In this document: one piece after another, positions 43,583 to 52,732 of the stretch
Layout: each line of letters starts with the position of its first letter
Position numbering within the stretch: position 1 is the first letter of the stretch
NCBI RefSeq assembly: GCF_900109345.1
Contig: NZ_FNZN01000001.1
Coordinates: forward strand, 255,883 to 319,882
Reading direction: 5' to 3'
DNA from: Maribacter orientalis
GTDB lineage: Bacteria > Bacteroidota > Bacteroidia > Flavobacteriales > Flavobacteriaceae
Length of the DNA stretch: 64,000 bases
The notes under the pieces: generated by a model
What the model saw: only the letters and a program-made list of their open reading frames with translations
What the model was told of the DNA's origin: nothing
Database searches by the model: none
Position numbers and translations under genes: made by a program

Positions 43583-44998
43583 CTATAATAGGGTAGAAGG
43601 ACAAACATATTCCGATTTCGGAATTGTAGTTTTCGAAATGGCATCGAAGCCACCTCTAACATCTGTAAAATCTTGCCATCCTCTTTGTTTTAGAATAGAA
43701 GCGGCAATCATACTTCGATAGCCACCTGCACAATGTAGAACAAATGGCTTGTCTTTTGGAAATTGTGCCAAATGTTGATTGATTTCATTTAAGGGAACAT
43801 TGATGGCCCCGATAACATGTTCTGAGTCAAACTCACTCTTTTTTCTTACATCAATTATTAAAGGTTTCTTATTCTTATAAAGAGTTTCTAATTCTGAACC
43901 ATCAATTCTTTTGGTAACCTCAAAATCTTTTCCAGATTTTTCCCATGCATCAAATCCTCCTTTTAAAAAGCCAACCGTATTATCATAACCTACTCTTGAT
44001 AATCTTGTAATAGCTTCTTTTTCCTTGTCCTTATAAGTAACTAAAAGTATTTCTTGTTTTATATCAGGAATCATTTCACCTACCCATTGGGCAAAACTAC
44101 CATCAAGACCAATGTTGATACTATTAGGAATAAACCCTTTTGCAAAGTCCTCTGCATCCCTGGTATCCAATACTAATGCACCTGTTTCATTTGCAACAGC
44201 TTCAAAAGCTTCTGGAGAATATGGTGTGGTAGCCCTATCCATAATTTTGTCTAAACTTTCATATCCTTGAATGTTCATAAGAACATTTTTAGGAAAATAC
44301 CCTGGCGGTGTTGTAAGTCCTGTCAACAATTCTTTAATAAATTCTTCTTTGGTCATGTCTGGGCGTAAGGCATAATTCACCTTTTTTTGATGCCCTAAGG
44401 TATCCGTAGTTTCTTTACTCATCATTTTACCACAAGCAGAACCCGCACCATGATTAGGGTAGACGATTAAATCATCACTTAAGGGCATTATTCTATTTCG
44501 AAGGGAATCGAATAAATAACCTGCCAATTTTTCTTCGGTCAAATCAGCTACAACATGTTGTGCCAAATCTGGCCTGCCTACATCACCTATAAACAATGTG
44601 TCACCAGTAATGATACCATGTTCATTACCTTTTTCATCTATTAAAAGATAGGTGGTACTTTCCATAGTATGACCTGGAGTATGAATTACTTTTACCTTGT
44701 AATCACCTACTTCAAAGACTTGATTATCCTTAGCTGTGGTTGCCTTATAGGCAGGTTTTGCACCAGGACCGAAAACTATTTCTGCACCAGCCTTTTTTTG
44801 TAAATCTAAATGACCACTAACAAAGTCGGCATGAAAATGTGTTTCAAAAACATATTTAATTTTAGCGTTGTCTTTTTTGGCACGGTCTAAATAAGGCTGT
44901 ACCTCGCGTAATGGGTCAAATACCGCAGCGACTCCTTTACTTTCAATATAGTAAGCGGCATGTGCCAGGCATCCTGTATATATTTGTTCAACTTTCAT
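43583..44998 (-). CDS. persulfide dioxygenase-rhodanese fusion (copy 2)
   Basis: 471 aa, same architecture as copy 1: MBL ligands THFHADFVSGH, a Cys-less rhodanese (LVTYKDKEKEA) and an active rhodanese (HCAGGYRS). The tandem copies share the N-terminal MKVEQIYTGCLA, so duplication is likely, but they have diverged and each has its own promoter and terminator. This copy's dyad is of the GTGAC form. Confidence 0.92.
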   Translation of the reverse strand: MKVEQIYTGCLAHAAYYIESKGVAAVFDPLREVQPYLDRAKKDNAKIKYVFETHFHADFVSGHLDLQKKAGAEIVFGPGAKPAYKATTAKDNQVFEVGDYKVKVIHTPGHTMESTTYLLIDEKGNEHGIITGDTLFIGDVGRPDLAQHVVADLTEEKLAGYLFDSLRNRIMPLSDDLIVYPNHGAGSACGKMMSKETTDTLGHQKKVNYALRPDMTKEEFIKELLTGLTTPPGYFPKNVLMNIQGYESLDKIMDRATTPYSPEAFEAVANETGALVLDTRDAEDFAKGFIPNSINIGLDGSFAQWVGEMIPDIKQEILLVTYKDKEKEAITRLSRVGYDNTVGFLKGGFDAWEKSGKDFEVTKRIDGSELETLYKNKKPLIIDVRKKSEFDSEHVIGAINVPLNEINQHLAQFPKDKPFVLHCAGGYRSMIAASILKQRGWQDFTDVRGGFDAISKTTIPKSEYVCPSTLL

Positions 44999-45022
44999 GA
45001 TTATAAATTTTGATTAATACCA

Positions 45023-45066
45023 TAAAATTACTTTTTGTATATGAGCTGTACAGTGACTTTTGTCAC
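45023..45066 (-). promoter_or_regulatory. GTGAC-class dyad and -7 box for persulfide dioxygenase 2
   Basis: GTGAC-N4-GTCAC at 45053-45066, 22 nt, then TAATTTTA. It separates this gene from tauE, which lies upstream. Confidence 0.83.
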
Positions 45067-45078
45067 ATAAGGAAAATT

Positions 45079-45879
45079 TTATTTGAAAAATTCCATGTAG
45101 AAAATAAAGGCGGACATAACTAGAATGAAATAGCCGAAACCCTTCTTTAATTTTTTGCCGTCTATAAAGTTGCTCAAGTAGCTACCAATAAAAATACCGA
45201 TGAACGAAAGACCTGTAAATAGAGCTAAAAAATCCCAATCTATTTCCATGGTCATTGCATCTCCCAGAAAAAATCCCATTAAAGATTTAATAGCAATAAT
45301 AATTAATGATGTACCTATAGCTACTTTCATTTCTACATTTGCCAATATGACTAAAGCGGGAATAATTAGGAATCCACCACCAGCACCGATCATACCCGTT
45401 ATACCACCAACAATCAATCCTTCTAATAAAATAAGGGGATAATTATAAGCAACATCACCTGTTTTAATAAGATTCTTTTCTTTTTTTAGCATAGAATATG
45501 CTGCCGGAATCATTAATACAGCGAACAGGCCAAACATGGCCATTCTTCGGGTAAATTGAAAATCTTCTACTTGAAACAAAATATCTGGCAATGCAGGTAC
45601 TACATAATGTCTTACCAAGGTAACACCTACTATAGCAGGAACGCCAAAAACTAATGCCGTTCGCCAATCTACAAATCCTTTAAGATGCTGTTTCCAGCCA
45701 CCTATCAAGGCACTTGCGCCAACGATAAATAAAGAATATGCAGTTGCCGCTTTTTCGTTTATTGTAAAAAGATATGCTAGCACGGGTACTGCCAAAATTG
45801 AACCTCCACCACCAATAAGGCCTAATGAAATACCTATTACTAAGGCACTTAAATATCCAAAAATATGCAACATTTCCAT
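45079..45879 (-). CDS. TauE/SafE-family sulfite exporter
   Basis: 266 aa, about eight membrane helices, with the family signature GLIGGGGSILAVP repeated as GMIGAGGGFLIIP. It probably exports sulfite made by the two persulfide dioxygenases next door. Own dyad promoter with a 13-nt leader. Confidence 0.9.
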   Translation of the reverse strand: MEMLHIFGYLSALVIGISLGLIGGGGSILAVPVLAYLFTINEKAATAYSLFIVGASALIGGWKQHLKGFVDWRTALVFGVPAIVGVTLVRHYVVPALPDILFQVEDFQFTRRMAMFGLFAVLMIPAAYSMLKKEKNLIKTGDVAYNYPLILLEGLIVGGITGMIGAGGGFLIIPALVILANVEMKVAIGTSLIIIAIKSLMGFFLGDAMTMEIDWDFLALFTGLSFIGIFIGSYLSNFIDGKKLKKGFGYFILVMSAFIFYMEFFK

Positions 45880-45896
45880 AAGGGTATTTTATACCT

Positions 45897-45940
45897 CAAA
45901 AGTAAAGTTGTATGAAAACGTGTGCAGTAACAATAGTTAC
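45897..45940 (-). promoter_or_regulatory. GTAAC-class dyad and -7 box for tauE
   Basis: GTAAC-N4-GTTAC at 45927-45940, 22 nt, then TACTTTTG, a perfect match. Confidence 0.88.
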
Positions 45941-45947
45941 AGAAGTA

Positions 45948-46580
45948 CTATAAGTCTAAAATTTTAATGTAATTACGATGAAGTTTTATTTTACCCATCT
46001 CTTCTAGTTTTTTTAATAATCTGGAGATTACTACTCTAGAACTATGAAGGTCATAAGCAATCTCTTGATGGGTATTATTAATAATATCGTCTTGATTTAC
46101 CCTAGCTTTTTCTTTTAAGTAGCCAATTAAGCGCTCGTCCATTTTTTGAAAAGCGATATTGTCTAATGTGCTTAAAAGCTCATTTAATCTAACATGGTAA
46201 CTGTTGAAGACAAAATTTCGCCATGATTTATATTTAGTGGTCCATTCTTCCATTTTCTGAATGGGAACCATAATAAGTTTTGCATCTGTTTCTGCAATGG
46301 CTCTAATTTCACTTTTAGCATCACCCATACAACACGCCATGGTCATTGAACAGGTATCACCTTTCTCTAAGTAATACAGCAAAAGTTCGTCGCCATCCTC
46401 ATCTTCTCTAAGAATTTTAATAACACCAGATATTAATAATGGCATTCCTCTTAGGTATTCGCCTATTTCTATTAATTTATAACCTTCAGGCACTTCTTTA
46501 AATGTACCTACTTGAACAATTTCATTAATTAGTTCCTCTTCAAAAATATTCCCGTATTGCTCTTTTAAGTCTTGGATCAT
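45948..46580 (-). CDS. Crp/Fnr-family regulator with Cys cluster
   Basis: 210 aa: cNMP-like beta-roll (about 20-110), dimer helix, and a winged HTH (about 165-205). The recognition helix reads SSRVVISRLLKKLEE and lacks the Glu that FNR and CRP use. Three Cys (77, 83, 84 in GDTCSMTMACCMGD) sit in the sensor roll; no other Cys is present. These could sense persulfide, metal or redox state (inference). Second gene after DUF983, under a GTAAC dyad, so autoregulation is likely. It ends 8 bp from the tauE dyad. Confidence 0.9.
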   Translation of the reverse strand: MIQDLKEQYGNIFEEELINEIVQVGTFKEVPEGYKLIEIGEYLRGMPLLISGVIKILREDEDGDELLLYYLEKGDTCSMTMACCMGDAKSEIRAIAETDAKLIMVPIQKMEEWTTKYKSWRNFVFNSYHVRLNELLSTLDNIAFQKMDERLIGYLKEKARVNQDDIINNTHQEIAYDLHSSRVVISRLLKKLEEMGKIKLHRNYIKILDL

Positions 46581-46587
46581 TCTTTTT

Positions 46588-46977
46588 TCAATTAACTTCT
46601 TGTGCTATTTTTTTATCAAATTTAAAAAATATATTCGCCCAAATAGACTTAGCAACGGCAGCTATCCATGGCATAGCAAGTATTAGGCAGACAACGATTA
46701 CGGCAAACAAAGTTGAAATCTTAAGTTGTAAACCGAATATCAACGTCAATACATATACAGCTACCGCGACAGCTATACCTACACCATACGAAACATACAT
46801 GGATCCTGTATAAAAACTGGGTTCTATACTGTATTTTAGATCGCACTTAGGGCAACGTTCTTTTACCTTGTTGAAGTTACTTAATTTATAAGGATTCGCT
46901 TCTAGGAATTCTCCTTTATGGCATCTTGGGCATTTCAGAAAAATGATACTATACAATTTGGAACCTTTTGAAAACAT
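46588..46977 (-). CDS. DUF983 membrane protein
   Basis: 129 aa. Two CxxC pairs near the N-terminus (CPRCHKGE and CPKCDLKY) form a likely zinc ribbon, then two membrane helices (about 58-105). Function unknown. First gene of the unit with the Crp/Fnr regulator (7-bp gap). Confidence 0.85.
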   Translation of the reverse strand: MFSKGSKLYSIIFLKCPRCHKGEFLEANPYKLSNFNKVKERCPKCDLKYSIEPSFYTGSMYVSYGVGIAVAVAVYVLTLIFGLQLKISTLFAVIVVCLILAMPWIAAVAKSIWANIFFKFDKKIAQEVN

Positions 46978-46994
46978 AACTTAAAAATTTGAAA

Positions 46995-47038
46995 CAAATT
47001 TATTATTTCATCCCTTTTTAAAGGGTAACATTAGTTAC
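46995..47038 (-). promoter_or_regulatory. GTAAC-class dyad and -7 box for DUF983-crp operon
   Basis: GTAAC-N4-GTTAC at 47025-47038, 22 nt, then TAAATTTG, a perfect match. It makes the regulator at 45948 a member of this site class's own regulon. Confidence 0.88.
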
Positions 47039-47100
47039 ATAAGGCAAACAGTATGTATCAATTTATTTAGGAAATTTAAAACTAATCATAAAACCATGAA

Positions 47101-47144
47101 CTGACATTTGTCATATTATTTACTGTTTTTGACGTGTAAGTTTG
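47101..47144 (+). promoter_or_regulatory. TGAC-class dyad and -7 box for hemN
   Basis: CTGAC-N4-GTCAT at 47101-47114, 22 nt, then TAAGTTTG (47137-47144), a perfect match. Predicted start at about 47149. Confidence 0.83.
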
Positions 47145-47161
47145 TGATTAAATTAAAGTTT

Positions 47162-48523
47162 ATGTGTTCGCTTGTGCAAAAATATAATGTACCTGGTCCT
47201 CGGTATACGAGTTATCCAACCGTACCTTTTTGGGATAATAATACCTTCTCAGGAAAGAAGTGGGAAGATTCTGTAAAGAAAAGTTTTCATGTTAGTAATT
47301 CAACTACAGGAATAAGTCTTTACATACATCTACCTTTTTGCGAGAGTATGTGTACGTTCTGCGGATGTCATAAGCGAATAACAAAACGGCATGATTTAGA
47401 ATTACCTTATCTAAAATCTGTTTTAAAAGAATGGAGATTGTATAGGGCTCTTTTTTCTGAAAAACCAATAATTAAGGAATTGCATTTAGGTGGTGGCACA
47501 CCAACCTTTTTTACGCCAGAAAATTTAAAATTTCTAGTTGATGGTATATTAAGAATTGCGAACAAAGCCAATGATGCAGAATTTAGTTTTGAAGGACACC
47601 CAAATAATACTACAAAAGAACATTTACAAGCTTTATATGACGTTGGTTTCAGAAGGGTTAGCTACGGCGTACAAGATTACAATGAAACGGTACAGAAGGC
47701 AATTAATAGAATTCAACCATTTGAAAATGTAAAGAATGTTACCGAATGGGCCCGAGAAATAGGGTATGACTCAGTGAGCCACGATATTATCTTCGGTCTG
47801 CCGCATCAAAAATTGGAACATGTAAAAAATACTATAGCAAAAACCAAAGAGTTAAAGCCAGACCGTATTGCTTTTTACAGTTATGCACACGTGCCATGGC
47901 TTGCAGGTAACGGACAAAGAGGTTACAAAGATGCTGATTTACCAACTGCAGATGATAAAAGAGCACAGTATGAAATTGGTAAAGAGCTATTGTTGAATTA
48001 CGGTTATCAAGAAATAGGCATGGATCACTTTGCATTAGAGACCGATAGTCTATATAAGGCTATGGAAAGTGGAGTTTTACATAGAAATTTCATGGGCTAC
48101 ACGAGCTCTAATACCCATCTAATGATTGGGTTAGGTGCTTCTAGTATAAGTGATAGTTGGTATGGTTTTACACAGAATGTAAAGAATGTTGAAGAATATC
48201 AAAATTTAGTAGAAAATGATATTATACCTCTTTATAGGGGACATATTTTAACAGACGAAGATCAAATAATAAGAAGACATATCTTAAATTTAATGTGCAG
48301 ATTTCAAACTTCTTGGAGCGACTTTAAGTTATATATACCGGAGATGGAAAGTATACTAGAAAGGCTAGGGGAGATGGAGAAAGATGGTATAGTTAAGATT
48401 ACGGAAGGCAATTTGCTTATAACTGAAAATGGAAGACCCTTTGTACGAAATGTATGTATGGCTTTTGATTTGCCTTTACAGAAAAAATCACCTGATACCA
48501 AGCTATTTTCAATGACTGTCTAA
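47162..48523 (+). CDS. hemN: oxygen-independent coproporphyrinogen III dehydrogenase
   Basis: 453 aa from the ATG at 47162. An in-frame ATG at 47108 lies inside the upstream dyad and before the predicted transcription start, so it is rejected. Radical-SAM cluster motif CESMCTFCGC follows YIHLPF; the start QKYNVPGPRYTSYPT is typical HemN. It makes protoporphyrinogen precursors without O2, supplying haem at low oxygen. FNR-type control is known for hemN elsewhere. Confidence 0.95.
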   Translation: MCSLVQKYNVPGPRYTSYPTVPFWDNNTFSGKKWEDSVKKSFHVSNSTTGISLYIHLPFCESMCTFCGCHKRITKRHDLELPYLKSVLKEWRLYRALFSEKPIIKELHLGGGTPTFFTPENLKFLVDGILRIANKANDAEFSFEGHPNNTTKEHLQALYDVGFRRVSYGVQDYNETVQKAINRIQPFENVKNVTEWAREIGYDSVSHDIIFGLPHQKLEHVKNTIAKTKELKPDRIAFYSYAHVPWLAGNGQRGYKDADLPTADDKRAQYEIGKELLLNYGYQEIGMDHFALETDSLYKAMESGVLHRNFMGYTSSNTHLMIGLGASSISDSWYGFTQNVKNVEEYQNLVENDIIPLYRGHILTDEDQIIRRHILNLMCRFQTSWSDFKLYIPEMESILERLGEMEKDGIVKITEGNLLITENGRPFVRNVCMAFDLPLQKKSPDTKLFSMTV

Positions 48524-48575
48524 TTATTAGAAATATTGAAGTTCTTTATTTTATTAAATTCTAAATAAAATTATC

Positions 48576-49397
48576 ATGAAAAAAATTATTGTACTTACAG
48601 ACTTTTCAGAGCAATCTGGTTTTGCTTTAAAAGCTGCTGCAGATTTAGCTAAAAAACATAAAGTAGAGCTTCTTGTTGTTCACATGTTAGAACTCAATCA
48701 AGCGATGATTTCTTCGCCTGATGGAATTTACATAGAACAGACGGTATTTTTAGTGAAATTGGCCGAGAAGAATTTAAAAGAATTCTTAGACAAACCATTT
48801 TTAAAGGGATTAACTGTTACTCCCGTTATTAAGCATTATAAAGTTTTTAGCGAGCTAGATGCTATTGCAGAAGAACATAATGCAGATTTAATTGTGATGG
48901 GTTCTAATGGCGCTAAAGGCCTTGAGGAAGTTTTAATTGGTTCTAATGCTGAGAAAGTTGTTAGAAATTCAAAAACTCCTGTTCTGGTTATTAAAGGTGA
49001 AGTTGACGAATTTAAAATAGATCGATTTGTGTTTGCATGCGATTTCAACGATGACAATTTACCAGCTTTTCAAAAAGCAAGGGAATTTTCAGAATTGGTC
49101 AATGCCAAAATGGACCTAGTCTTTATAAATACGCCAAACGATGAATTTTTAAGTAATAGAGATGCGTATCAAAAAATCAATAAATTTTTAACGAAAGCTA
49201 ATTCTGGTCAGCAAGTAGAAATTTATAATGATTATAGTGTAGAACAAGGCATACTCAATTATGGTAATACAATACTTGCAGATGCCATTGCCATGCCAAC
49301 ACATGGTCGAAAAGGTCTTTCGCATTTGTTTAATGGTAGCATAGGGGAAGACGTTGTAAACCATTCTAGAATACCTGTAATTACATTTAAGATTTAG
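48576..49397 (+). CDS. universal stress protein (two UspA domains)
   Basis: 273 aa, two tandem UspA domains. The first has the ATP-type motif GSNGAKGLEEVLIGSNAEKVVRNS; the second ends PTHGRKGLSHLFNGSIGEDVVNHS. It lies 52 bp after hemN with no dyad of its own, so it is probably cotranscribed with hemN. A strong terminator follows. Confidence 0.9.
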   Translation: MKKIIVLTDFSEQSGFALKAAADLAKKHKVELLVVHMLELNQAMISSPDGIYIEQTVFLVKLAEKNLKEFLDKPFLKGLTVTPVIKHYKVFSELDAIAEEHNADLIVMGSNGAKGLEEVLIGSNAEKVVRNSKTPVLVIKGEVDEFKIDRFVFACDFNDDNLPAFQKAREFSELVNAKMDLVFINTPNDEFLSNRDAYQKINKFLTKANSGQQVEIYNDYSVEQGILNYGNTILADAIAMPTHGRKGLSHLFNGSIGEDVVNHSRIPVITFKI

Positions 49398-49413
49398 TAA
49401 ATTTCAAAATATC

Positions 49414-49469
49414 ATCATAAAAACAAATGAACCCAAGGCAATCACCTTGGGTTCATTTGTTTTTATGAT
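49414..49469. terminator. 25-bp perfect-stem bidirectional terminator
   Basis: Arms 49414-49438 and 49445-49469 are perfectly complementary over 25 bp around a CAATCA loop. The outer end is A/T-rich on both sides, so it can serve the UspA gene and the converging cco operon. Confidence 0.85.
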
Positions 49470-49572
49470 ATGCATAAATAGCAGCTTTTTTAAGGGATAG
49501 TGAAGAACATTATATCGTTATGTATTTTAACTAATAACTGTACTATTTTTTAAAAAAATTATACTCTTTTGT

Positions 49573-50064
49573 TTATGAATTAAGGACCTTCATCATAAAG
49601 CTATATTGTTCGTGCATTTGAGGTTTCCCTTTCCGTTTACCACTGCGGCCGAAAAAATATAGAACAAACCACATCATTACTATTATAGACATTAAAACCA
49701 ACTGTAAACTGTAAGGTTTATGTAAACTCGCACTAGAATAGGCCCATATTCCTAGAATGATGAACAATGTTGCGATTACAAAATGTACGAACATAAAGAA
49801 AGTCCATAGGGTAGGATTTGGACCAAATATACCATAAACACGGCATTTGTTAGCATCTATTTCATCGATTTCTAAATGAAGTTGAGGCGACCAAAAATGA
49901 TTGTTTTTAGCGTTAAATTTTATAAAGACATGCTCATCTAAGCGTTTGACAAGAAAAGGATCATACCCAGCAGTCTCAAATTTTTTAAGCAAATTTTCTT
50001 TAGTTTCTACCATATCTAACTGAAACCTTGGGCGAAGAATAATTTCGTTTGGTAACGGTTTCAT
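49573..50064 (-). CDS. conserved membrane protein at end of cco operon
   Basis: 163 aa, family not recognised. A soluble N-terminal part (1-88) with a START-like look (LDEHVFIKFNAKNNHFW), then two membrane helices (about 90-110 and 120-138) and a short basic tail. It lies 27 bp after the SafE-type gene, so it is probably part of the cbb3 biogenesis operon. Confidence 0.6.
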   Translation of the reverse strand: MKPLPNEIILRPRFQLDMVETKENLLKKFETAGYDPFLVKRLDEHVFIKFNAKNNHFWSPQLHLEIDEIDANKCRVYGIFGPNPTLWTFFMFVHFVIATLFIILGIWAYSSASLHKPYSLQLVLMSIIVMMWFVLYFFGRSGKRKGKPQMHEQYSFMMKVLNS

Positions 50065-50091
50065 AGAAAACTAGTTTAGTGGCCGTGGCCG

Positions 50092-50796
50092 TTAGTTATG
50101 GCATTCTATTGCACTTGAAGCTATTTCTGTAACAGGTGCAGGTGATACATATGGTATACCCAAACCAAGACCTCTTAGTATAAAAAGTAAGCCGATGACA
50201 ACTACAAAAATGGGGATTGCCTTTTGTACTTTTTGTCGTATACCACCTTTCAATAATCCGCTAAAATAAATAGCAGTAGTCATTAAGGGGACTGTGCCTA
50301 AACCGAAAAGCATCATATAAAGGCTGCCCTGTATAGCATTGCCCATAGCAATGGCCCCAAAAAGTGCCATATAGACCAAGCCACATGGTAAAAAACCGTT
50401 TAGGAAGCCAATGGTTAAAAAGGTGTCGGGTGATTTTTTCTTCAGTTCTTTACCGAGTTGGTTCTTCACTTTAGAAATGACTTTATAGATAGGTTTCGAT
50501 AGATTGTATTTATTGAAAGATTTATACGGAATCAAAATCACAAGAATCATTGTGATACCAATAACTATCGACAGTTTTTGCTGTGCTCCGAAAATGGACA
50601 ATCCTTTTCCGAGAAAGCCAAATACGAGACCGATGATACCATATGCCATCAATCGACCAAAATGATAAATGAATATCTGACCGAATTTTTTATAGTTATT
50701 AGATTGATCTACCGGAAGCATAAAGGCTATTGGGCCACACATGCCCACGCAGTGCAAACTACCCATGAGACCCAATATGATGGCAGATAGAATCAT
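50092..50796 (-). CDS. SafE/UreH-like membrane protein of cbb3 cluster
   Basis: 234 aa, six membrane helices. N-terminus LGLMGSLHCVGMCGPIAF carries the HCxxMC motif of the CcoA/UreH-like group often linked to copper handling for cbb3 oxidase. It ends with a possible metal-binding CHN. It lies 7 bp after the fixH-type gene. Confidence 0.8.
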   Translation of the reverse strand: MILSAIILGLMGSLHCVGMCGPIAFMLPVDQSNNYKKFGQIFIYHFGRLMAYGIIGLVFGFLGKGLSIFGAQQKLSIVIGITMILVILIPYKSFNKYNLSKPIYKVISKVKNQLGKELKKKSPDTFLTIGFLNGFLPCGLVYMALFGAIAMGNAIQGSLYMMLFGLGTVPLMTTAIYFSGLLKGGIRQKVQKAIPIFVVVIGLLFILRGLGLGIPYVSPAPVTEIASSAIECHN

Positions 50797-50803
50797 GTTC
50801 TTT

Positions 50804-51250
50804 TTAAAACGTTATACTTTCTTTATGTAGAAATTCTTTTCCTAAATGATTCCAAGTAACCTTGATATCCCAACGACCTTCTAATAATTTATCATTGGGT
50901 ATCAGCAAATGTGATTCGGATAAATTGATAGGTAGGTTAAAATCTAGACGCTTATTAGATGGTCTATATAGCGACACTATACCTGAAACTTCAGTATTGT
51001 CATAGCTTTCAGGAAAGATTACCATCAACCCGTTAGGTTCTTTTTTAATCTGTATTTGTTCAAATGCGTTTATAGCATTTTGCTCAGCGTCTATTTCTTT
51101 TTGAAAACCGAGTTCGGCCTTGTAATACTCTTCAGTAACTAAATCATGATTGGCATTATGGCTTGTAGTCATTCGTATCACGAAAAACAGAATGAAACTG
51201 ATGAAAGCGACAAAAGCAATTATGATACCTGTACCCCAATTTATTTTCAT
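50804..51250 (-). CDS. ccoH: FixH/CcoH-family protein
   Basis: 148 aa. One N-terminal membrane helix (about 7-26), then a periplasmic domain with the family segment ATSHNANHDLVTEEYYK-like (TTSHNANHDLVTEEYY). It assists cbb3 oxidase assembly. It lies 17 bp after ccoG. Confidence 0.88.
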   Translation of the reverse strand: MKINWGTGIIIAFVAFISFILFFVIRMTTSHNANHDLVTEEYYKAELGFQKEIDAEQNAINAFEQIQIKKEPNGLMVIFPESYDNTEVSGIVSLYRPSNKRLDFNLPINLSESHLLIPNDKLLEGRWDIKVTWNHLGKEFLHKESITF

Positions 51251-51267
51251 AATCTCTTACTTAAATA

Positions 51268-52686
51268 CTATTTATAACTACGTGGTGCCAAGAAGCGCGC
51301 CGTTGTGGTCTCTATTAATTTGTCATTACTATAGACGCCAATTTTTAAGTCGTTCTTATCACCGCTTAATGCTGAAGCATTGATTTCGATGAACAATGTA
51401 CCTTCTGCCAAGGCTTCTGGCTGAACATCAAAATTATCTGTTCGCACTAGTTTAATCTCTCCTTTAGGTGATATCAATTCAAAATGAACATTATCTACCG
51501 ATTTGGTGGTTTTATTCAAAAGTTTGTAAGTGAATACATTACTGATAATGTTTCCTTCTTTATGTTCGTAGAGTTGACCAGGTAGCCTTAAAATATTTGC
51601 TTCAAGATCATTTCTTAAAAACATCATACCTACAAGAACACCGGTTAAAATAACCAATACTGCAGTATATCCTTTTAAACGAGGAGTAAATTTGAACTTT
51701 TCTTTTTTTGTGATTTCATCTTCACTGGCATAACGAATCAACCCTTTTGGGAGATCTACTTTTTCCATGATGGAATCACACTCATCAATACAGGCAGTAC
51801 AGTTTACACATTCTAACTGAGTTCCGTTTCTAATATCTATACCTGTAGGGCACACATTCACACATTGAAAACAGTCGATACAATCGCCATAACCCAAAGC
51901 CTCTCGGTCTTCGTTTTTGCGCCATTTTTTTCTTCCATTTTCAGCTTCACCTCTTTTATAGTCATAAGCAACTACAATAGATTTGTTATCAAGAAGTACA
52001 CCTTGCATACGGCCATAAGGGCAGGCAATGATGCATACTTGCTCTCTAAACCAAGCGAAAATAAAATAAAAGACGGCAGTGAATATTAATAGAGACACCA
52101 TCGTACTATAATGTTGAGTTGGGCCATCTGTAACATATTGTATTAAGCGGTCGCTACCTATTAAATAGGCCAGAAAAACATTAGCTATGATAAATGATAT
52201 GATAAAAAAGATAATCCATTTTAGTACACGTTTACGAATCTTTTCGGCATCCCATTCTTGTCTGTCTAGTCGAATTTGGGCACCACGATCACCATCTATC
52301 CAATATTCAATTCTACGAAAAACCATTTCCATGAAAATGGTTTGAGGACACATCCATCCGCAGAAAATACGACCAAATGCTACGGTGAAAAGGGCAATAA
52401 AAACTACGCCAATAATCATTGAAATAACGAAGAGGTGAAAGTCTTGTGGATAAAATGGAAAACCAAAGATGTTGAAACGTCTTTCTAGGACATTAAACAT
52501 TAAAAACTGGTTGCTGTTAATCTTTACAAAAGGAGACGCAATCAAGAAGGTAAGAAGAATGTAACTTACGTATTTACGATACTCATAAAGTTTGCCACTG
52601 GGCTTTTTAGGGAAGACCCACGCTCGTTTTCCATCTTCTTTAATGGTGCCAATTGAATCCCTGAAATTATCTTGATCTTGTGCCAT
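51268..52686 (-). CDS. ccoG: cbb3 oxidase accessory ferredoxin-type protein
   Basis: 472 aa. Membrane helices in the first half, and two 4Fe-4S clusters: CGWMCPQTIFME-type, CIIACPYGRMQ, then CIDCFQCVNVCPTG and CVNCTACIDECD. The C-terminus has an Ig-like FixG domain. CcoG reduces Cu(II) to Cu(I) for oxidase assembly (established for proteobacterial CcoG). Confidence 0.94.
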   Translation of the reverse strand: MAQDQDNFRDSIGTIKEDGKRAWVFPKKPSGKLYEYRKYVSYILLTFLIASPFVKINSNQFLMFNVLERRFNIFGFPFYPQDFHLFVISMIIGVVFIALFTVAFGRIFCGWMCPQTIFMEMVFRRIEYWIDGDRGAQIRLDRQEWDAEKIRKRVLKWIIFFIISFIIANVFLAYLIGSDRLIQYVTDGPTQHYSTMVSLLIFTAVFYFIFAWFREQVCIIACPYGRMQGVLLDNKSIVVAYDYKRGEAENGRKKWRKNEDREALGYGDCIDCFQCVNVCPTGIDIRNGTQLECVNCTACIDECDSIMEKVDLPKGLIRYASEDEITKKEKFKFTPRLKGYTAVLVILTGVLVGMMFLRNDLEANILRLPGQLYEHKEGNIISNVFTYKLLNKTTKSVDNVHFELISPKGEIKLVRTDNFDVQPEALAEGTLFIEINASALSGDKNDLKIGVYSNDKLIETTTARFLAPRSYK

Positions 52687-52732
52687 TTTATTTTTCTTTA
52701 TTGGCTTGCGAAGCGTTAAGACCTCGTTTTAT

